A stretch of 11,224 nt of DNA, taken from contig JACNLN010000183.1 of the NCBI GenBank assembly GCA_014381485.1, positions 1 to 11,224 on the forward strand, given 5' to 3'. A program made the position numbers and the translations under genes. The notes beneath the pieces were generated by a model. It ran no database searches. It had not been told where the DNA came from and saw only the letters and a program-made list of their open reading frames with translations. The stretch is from Fidelibacterota bacterium (lineage in GTDB: Bacteria; Fidelibacterota; Marinisomatia; Marinisomatales; CAZVFT01). Below, in pieces: positions 8,302-11,224 of this stretch (positions within the stretch are counted from its first letter, which is position 1; each line of letters starts with the position of its first letter).

Positions 8302-8730
8302 TTAAAGCAAAATTTTTCCATATTCAATTTTATTAAACGGTATTTCATACGTTTTATTATCAGATTTAATCTCAAGGAGATCATTCTCAAAATTTTTTAA
8401 AACTCCCTCCATTGGATTCGGTAATTCCTGGATATTATGAAATAGTCTCATTTTACGATTAACATTACGTTGATACTGGAACCACTCCGTCATTGGATAA
8501 TTCAACCCGGGAGAAGTAACTTCAAGGGAGAAATTATCAGAAATCAATTCATTCAATCTCTTTGACTTCTGGATAGTCTTACTCAATTTAGTAATTTGAT
8601 CCAACGAGATTCCCTCTACCGTATCGACAATCACTTTTAATGATCTCCCTCTATTATCAGGGATTTTACATCCCATAAGAATAGCACCAAAATTCTTTAC
8701 AATATCTTTTACTACTTTTTCAATTATCAT
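8302..8730 (-). CDS. rimP: Ribosome maturation factor RimP
   Basis: RimP assists late assembly of the 30S subunit. The product is 142 residues from ATG 8730. It has the helical N-terminus (MIIEKVVKDIVKNFG), the VIVDTVEGISLDQITKLSK segment typical of the N-terminal alpha/beta domain, and LEVTSPGLNYPM (commonly LEVSSPGLDRPL). A C-terminal Sm-like barrel ends in IPFNKIEYGKILL. A longer frame begins at TTG 8781, but that codon lies in the loop of a terminator hairpin and adds 17 residues that do not fit the family, so I reject it. No clear Shine-Dalgarno precedes ATG 8730 (the bases are TTTTTACAGTAGTAAATCGT), which slightly weakens the start call. Position directly ahead of nusA is the conserved arrangement. 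Confidence 0.93.
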   Translation of the reverse strand: MIIEKVVKDIVKNFGAILMGCKIPDNRGRSLKVIVDTVEGISLDQITKLSKTIQKSKRLNELISDNFSLEVTSPGLNYPMTEWFQYQRNVNRKMRLFHNIQELPNPMEGVLKNFENDLLEIKSDNKTYEIPFNKIEYGKILL

Positions 8731-8762
8731 ACGATTTACTACTGTAAAAACGTCTAATTTAC

Positions 8763-8786
8763 AAAAAAGTGGGTTTGTCAACCCAC
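8763..8786 (-). terminator. Intrinsic terminator or attenuator ahead of rimP
   Basis: On the minus strand a perfect 7-bp stem, GTGGGTT paired with AACCCAC, with the loop GACA is followed at once by TTTTTT. The start of rimP is 33 nt further on. It may end the hydrolase-TPR transcript, whose last stop is at 8896. It may instead act as an attenuator in the leader of the rimP operon, because a plausible promoter lies upstream. A weaker alternative pairing (TTTGGTC at 8799-8793 with GACAAA at 8779-8774, one bulge) would use the terminator loop and the edge of the stem. Confidence 0.8.
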
Positions 8787-8860
8787 CTCAGCGACCAAAA
8801 ATTTACTCGGAAATCAAGAATTATCCAAAGTAATTTCCTAAAATATCAATCAATTTCTAC

Positions 8861-8888
8861 ATTATTCACAATCCTCTGTATCTATCAA
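8861..8888 (-). promoter_or_regulatory. Candidate sigma-70-type promoter of the rimP operon
   Basis: On the minus strand TTGATA (8888-8883) and AATAAT (8866-8861) are separated by 16 nt. Each matches five of six bases of the TTGACA and TATAAT consensus. It lies just after the stop codon of the TPR gene, where a promoter for rimP-nusA-infB would be expected. Transcription from it would give a leader of about 120 nt containing a GGAAAT/ATTTCC inverted repeat (8838-8809) and then the terminator hairpin. AT-rich sequence yields such matches by chance, and the promoter consensus of this lineage is unknown. Confidence 0.4.
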
Positions 8889-8895
8889 TTATATA

Positions 8896-9579
8896 TCAAT
8901 CTGTTAGTAACTGTATTCTCCCTCTTATTTCATCGATCGCATCTTGCATATCCCGAGGAAGGTTTTCTTCCCCTGATAATTCATGGATCTTAACATTGGC
9001 TTTATTGAACTCTCCCACTTTAACATAACTTAAGATTGAATTCAATAAATTGCTCCGTCTCTGATAGGTTCCTTCACATATTTCAGATGCCTGTTCATAA
9101 TACTCCGCTGCCATTGAATAATCACCATCTTTTTCGTAAGTATAGGCAATTTTACTGAGAGCGCCACATTCAAGATCAGGGTTATCCGCATTGTTTAGAT
9201 AATCATTAAAATATTGTCTCGCTCGAGTAAAATCTTCTTGTTCCAAAGAAATTAAACCGAGAAAGAATAATGCTTTTGAACCATCAGATGTGTTTGGATA
9301 TTCCGAGAGTATCGGTTCAAGTTGTTGACTGGCTTCTTCAAATTCCTTAATTTGAATACTGATAAGTGCCTTTCCAAGCATCCTTGATGCATCATGTTCT
9401 GATGTTATCTTCCATTTCACTCCAACCCAGACTATTACAACAACTGCAATTACTGTTCCTAAAATAGCAAGGAGCTGTCTTTTATTGGCTTTATAATACT
9501 GATTTATCTGATAAAGCGTTTCTAATAGAGGATCACGTTTGATCTCTTTCTTTGTGAATTTTTTCTTTGGTCTCAACAT
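8896..9579 (-). CDS. Membrane-anchored tetratricopeptide repeat protein
   Basis: The product is 227 residues from ATG 9579; a GTG one codon upstream is the alternative. The ATG is favoured because GGA lies at suitable distance. A basic cytoplasmic N-terminus (RPKKKFTKKEIKRDPLLETL) precedes one transmembrane helix (about residues 36-56, LLAILGTVIAVVVIVWVGV). A helical, TPR-like periplasmic or outer domain follows, with likely repeats near 65-98, 101-131, 137-171 and 174-204 (for example EFEEASQQLEPILSEYP and DYSMAAEYYEQASEI). The layout resembles YfgM-type or BamD-like scaffold proteins: a charged head, one helix, then TPRs. No catalytic motif is seen and the exact partner is unknown. It lies 28 nt after the hydrolase and probably shares its transcript. 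Confidence 0.85.
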   Translation of the reverse strand: MLRPKKKFTKKEIKRDPLLETLYQINQYYKANKRQLLAILGTVIAVVVIVWVGVKWKITSEHDASRMLGKALISIQIKEFEEASQQLEPILSEYPNTSDGSKALFFLGLISLEQEDFTRARQYFNDYLNNADNPDLECGALSKIAYTYEKDGDYSMAAEYYEQASEICEGTYQRRSNLLNSILSYVKVGEFNKANVKIHELSGEENLPRDMQDAIDEIRGRIQLLTD

Positions 9580-9607
9580 CACTATTCCAATTTATTCTTT
9601 AGCATGA

Positions 9608-10471
9608 TTATAACTTTATAAAACCGATGACTTTTCGATTAAATTCTTTTGGTTTTTCAATTGGTGCGAAATGGGTTGCTTCATTAATAACATAGATATC
9701 CGAATTTGGGATAGATTGATGTAATGTTAGAGTATGATCATATTTCACCACGTCATTTTCACCAACAATTATCATCGTCGGAATCTCAATTTGTGTTAGA
9801 TCATCTCGAGTCCAATCGGGCAGAGTTAGCCACATTTCCTTCACTTTTTTTCGAAAAGCCTCCCATCTACCTGGAGTTGGAGATAATCGTTTATACCATT
9901 TGGAGGCTTCTTTATCCCAATCATTAGGGGTATCACTCTTTGCAAAATTGATAATTTCTTCTGTTAATCCTGCTGGATTGAAATTCGACCCCACCAGTAT
10001 CAATTTTTTAACAAGATCAGGATATTCAATAGCCATTTGAATTCCAATATTCCCACCATCTCTCCAACCAACAACACTCACTTTATCTATTTTTAGGTAG
10101 GATAATAATTGTTTCATATCCGATGCAAGCAATGAGTAATTCAATCCTACATCTGAATCTGATGATCTACCGTGTCCCCGACGATCTGGGGCAATCACTC
10201 TGAAATGTTTAGAAAATGCTGGAATTTGCTTGTAAAAGCTCTCAATAAAAGCAAATCCACTGTGAAGCAATAAAATGGGCTCTCCACTTCCATGGATCTC
10301 GTAGTACATCCGTATATCATTGATATCCAGATAGTAACCTTCTAAATCATTAACAAACAGAGATGCCCAGGCAATATCAGGTGTAATTTTATCGGTGGAT
10401 TCACGCGTAAACAGAACAACGATCATTAAAATAATCGCAATACCAATAAGAAAATATTTAACCGATTTCAT
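9608..10471 (-). CDS. Exported alpha/beta-fold hydrolase-like protein, nucleophile replaced by Arg
   Basis: The 287-residue product has a hydrophobic N-terminal segment (about residues 6-22), a signal anchor or signal peptide without a lipobox. It is therefore probably outside the cytoplasm. The alpha/beta hydrolase fold follows: oxyanion-side LLLHSG (67-72), DRRGHGRS (96-103), the nucleophile elbow VVGWRDGGNIG (133-143), a lid region (about 165-225), GENDVV (237-242, acid Asp240) and EATHFAP (264-270, base His267). Relatives commonly read GWSDGG at the elbow; here Ser is Arg137 (AGA, 10063-10061), so the classical triad is incomplete. It may be a pseudoenzyme, a recent mutant, or use another mechanism. 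The ATG start has AGGA six bases upstream. The substrate is unknown; the family includes esterases and lactonases. Confidence 0.85.
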   Translation of the reverse strand: MKSVKYFLIGIAIILMIVVLFTRESTDKITPDIAWASLFVNDLEGYYLDINDIRMYYEIHGSGEPILLLHSGFAFIESFYKQIPAFSKHFRVIAPDRRGHGRSSDSDVGLNYSLLASDMKQLLSYLKIDKVSVVGWRDGGNIGIQMAIEYPDLVKKLILVGSNFNPAGLTEEIINFAKSDTPNDWDKEASKWYKRLSPTPGRWEAFRKKVKEMWLTLPDWTRDDLTQIEIPTMIIVGENDVVKYDHTLTLHQSIPNSDIYVINEATHFAPIEKPKEFNRKVIGFIKL

Positions 10472-10605
10472 TTTATTTCCTATCCTTAACTGACCAATTA
10501 ACTAGATATGTTATTTATTTTGTTTGGCTATGTTCCATGAACCGTATGAATTATCCACTATTTTGTTGGTGGCCAGGCCTCGGCATAGCCTACGGCGAGC
10601 CTAGT

Positions 10606-10682
10606 AAACTGGTAAGCGGTAAAGTGGTAAGTGTTACTCACCATTAACCAATAACCAGTTACCAATAACCAGTTACCAATAA
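10606..10682. repeat. GGTAA/TTACC inverted array with a 14-bp tandem repeat
   Basis: Three GGTAA words (10611-10615, 10618-10622, 10626-10630) are followed by TTACC words (10659-10663, 10673-10677). The right half is a tandem repeat of ACCAATAACCAGTT at 10647-10660 and 10661-10674, with a third partial copy from 10675. The left AACTGGT (10607-10613) pairs with either ACCAGTT. The middle can form TGGTAAGT-GTT-ACTCACCA with one mismatch. The element can fold as a hairpin in either transcript and looks like a small interspersed repeat. No transposase is nearby. Confidence 0.7.
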
Positions 10683-10733
10683 TGAATAAGTCTATATTTA
10701 GAACAGAGCCTTTTTTTTAATTTTATTTATACT

Positions 10734-10815
10734 CACATCACCAATTATTTTGGATGTGTACTCCAGACCCGATTAGAACGGGTAACCTCCTGATAGGAGT
10801 TACAAACATTGGAAT
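10734..10815. repeat. Block of three consecutive hairpins (possible structured RNA)
   Basis: Plus-strand description. Hairpin 1 is CACAT..CCAA with TTGG..ATGTG (10734-10758). Hairpin 2 is a perfect 5-bp stem, ACCCG with CGGGT, and a 7-nt loop (10767-10783). Hairpin 3 pairs GTAA and CTCCT with AGGAG and TTAC around the loop GAT, with one bulged C (10782-10803). ACTCCAG (10760-10766) can close hairpins 2 and 3 with TTGGAAT (10809-10815), six of seven pairs counting a G-T. Hairpins 2 and 3 share two bases. The strand and function are unknown; no known RNA family was recognised. Confidence 0.5.
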
Positions 10816-10871
10816 AAATTTACCGACGATAACATGAATATTCAATCAAATTAGTCTGGATTATTCGCCAC

Positions 10872-10892
10872 TCCCACTGGGACTCCGTGGAG
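10872..10892. repeat. Two abutting GC-rich palindromes
   Basis: TCCCACTGGGA (10872-10882) and CTCCGTGGAG (10883-10892) are adjacent palindromes with 4-bp arms. They form a GC-rich island in AT-rich surroundings. CCAC and GTGG around them can also pair as an alternative longer stem. No coding or binding-site identity can be given. Confidence 0.55.
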
Positions 10893-10898
10893 GAAGAG

Positions 10899-10938
10899 CG
10901 CTAAGCAACACATAGTATTGATAATATTATGGTTAGCG
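10899..10938. repeat. 40-nt imperfect hairpin with CGCTAA/TTAGCG ends
   Basis: CGCTAA (10899-10904) is repeated in inverted form as TTAGCG (10933-10938). Between them positions 10911-10931 form a 9-bp stem with one G-T wobble, arms CATAGTATT and AATATTATG, around the loop GAT. No T-tract follows on either strand, so this is not an intrinsic terminator. It may be a repeat unit or a fold in a transcript. Confidence 0.5.
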
Positions 10939-11002
10939 GAAACATATCATCCTATATTATTTTACGATTGAAATTATTAATTTTATTTGTAAATCGTTTA
11001 AT

Positions 11003-11040
11003 ATCATTCGTGTAACTTCGTGAACTTGGCGGCTAAAAAA
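11003..11040. repeat. Possible relic of a CACGAA-type interspersed repeat
   Basis: TTCGTG occurs at 11007-11012 and 11017-11022, followed by AACTTGGCGGCTAAA. Read on the minus strand this is TTTAGCCGCCAAG followed by TTCACGAAG and TTACACGAATG. It resembles intergenic repeats built from CACGAA and CCGCCAAG words that I associate with many environmental bacterial genomes. CGCAGATTTATAAA nearby (11081-11094) is similar in style. The resemblance is from memory and unverified. Confidence 0.35.
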
Positions 11041-11224
11041 TTAATGAGGTTAGTCTGTCTCCAAATATAAAAAGAAAGTTCGCAGATTTATAAAATTACA
11101 ACATTTAAGACCATTCCAACAATATCTGGGTGACGATTGCGGAAGATTATATACGGACTTTCTACCAAAATATTAGGAAGAAATATTAGTGTTTTAAGTT
11201 AATTCAACAGCATGATCCGCCGCC

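Larger units (their letters stand above)
10472..11224. other. Non-coding, repeat-rich intergenic region
   Basis: About 750 bases without a convincing gene on either strand; frames are short and lack ribosome sites. The region is AT-rich but holds two GC-richer patches (about 10569-10604 and 10868-10902). It carries several unrelated-looking palindromes and repeats, annotated separately. No tRNA, rRNA, transposase fragment or CRISPR repeat was recognised. No strong promoter for the hydrolase could be picked out; only its Shine-Dalgarno (10478-10481) is clear. Confidence 0.7.

Noticed and set aside
8731..8781. N-terminal extension of RimP from TTG 8781
   Set aside because: The codon lies in the loop of the terminator hairpin, and the extra 17 residues do not fit RimP, whose family N-terminus matches ATG 8730.
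8753..8781. TTGACA (minus strand, 8781-8776) as a -35 box for rimP
   Set aside because: The hexamer is formed by the terminator loop and stem. At 16-18 nt spacing the downstream hexamers match TATAAT at three bases or fewer.
10699..10718. T8 run (10711-10718) as a plus-strand terminator
   Set aside because: No inverted repeat directly precedes the run and no plus-strand gene lies upstream.
10752..10816. tRNA on the minus strand, because ACCCG-TTCTAAT-CGGGT looks like a T-arm
   Set aside because: There is no D-arm, the anticodon arm would need a bulge and give an odd ATC anticodon, position 57 is not a purine, and no CCA end follows. The total length is also too short.
11041..11179. Short plus-strand frame through 11100-11173 as a small gene
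   Set aside because: It has a stop upstream, no start codon or ribosome site, and resembles no family I know.
11204..11224. Edge of a gene ending GGGSCC-stop on the minus strand
   Set aside because: Only six codons are visible. Such Gly/Cys tails occur in some small metal-binding proteins, but nothing else supports coding.

Overview
The window is AT-rich bacterial DNA. All ten genes lie on the minus strand, so transcription runs from high to low coordinates. Eight of them form the conserved transcription/translation cluster rimP-nusA-infB-rbfA-truB-ribF-rpsO-pnp. Several features are compatible with an uncultured member of the Fibrobacteres-Chlorobi-Bacteroidetes assemblage, perhaps a Marinimicrobia-like lineage: low GC, a short TruB without a PUA domain, a NusA with one C-terminal helix-hairpin-helix region, and a membrane-anchored TPR protein beside the cluster. 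This placement is an inference from general resemblance and is not demonstrated.

Layout from the right edge, in the direction of transcription. Positions 11224 to 10472 hold no convincing gene. This stretch carries several separate palindromic or repeated segments: a decayed-looking repeat with TTCGTG words, a 40-nt hairpin, two back-to-back GC-rich palindromes, a block of three consecutive hairpins, and a GGTAA/TTACC inverted array with a 14-bp tandem repeat. Next come an exported or membrane-anchored alpha/beta hydrolase (10471-9608), whose nucleophile position is arginine instead of serine, and a TPR protein with one membrane helix (9579-8896). A short leader follows, with a plausible promoter (8888-8861) and a clear intrinsic terminator hairpin with a T-tract (8786-8763), just ahead of rimP.

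The main operon follows: RimP (30S maturation), NusA (elongation, termination and antitermination factor), IF-2 (initiation), RbfA (16S maturation), TruB (tRNA pseudouridine 55), RibF (FMN/FAD synthesis), ribosomal protein S15 and PNPase (RNA decay). Gaps are short or negative: TAATG overlap of rbfA/truB, 22-nt overlap of truB/ribF, 10-nt overlap of ribF/rpsO, and 7 nt between rpsO and pnp. This argues for a single translationally coupled transcript. nusA and infB both appear to start with TTG behind good Shine-Dalgarno sequences.

No new defence system, CRISPR array, complete mobile element or biosynthetic cluster is visible. The points most worth a second look are the hydrolase with the altered nucleophile, the terminator-containing leader ahead of rimP-nusA (possible NusA autoregulation), the degenerate second KH motif of NusA, and the structured non-coding region at the right end.
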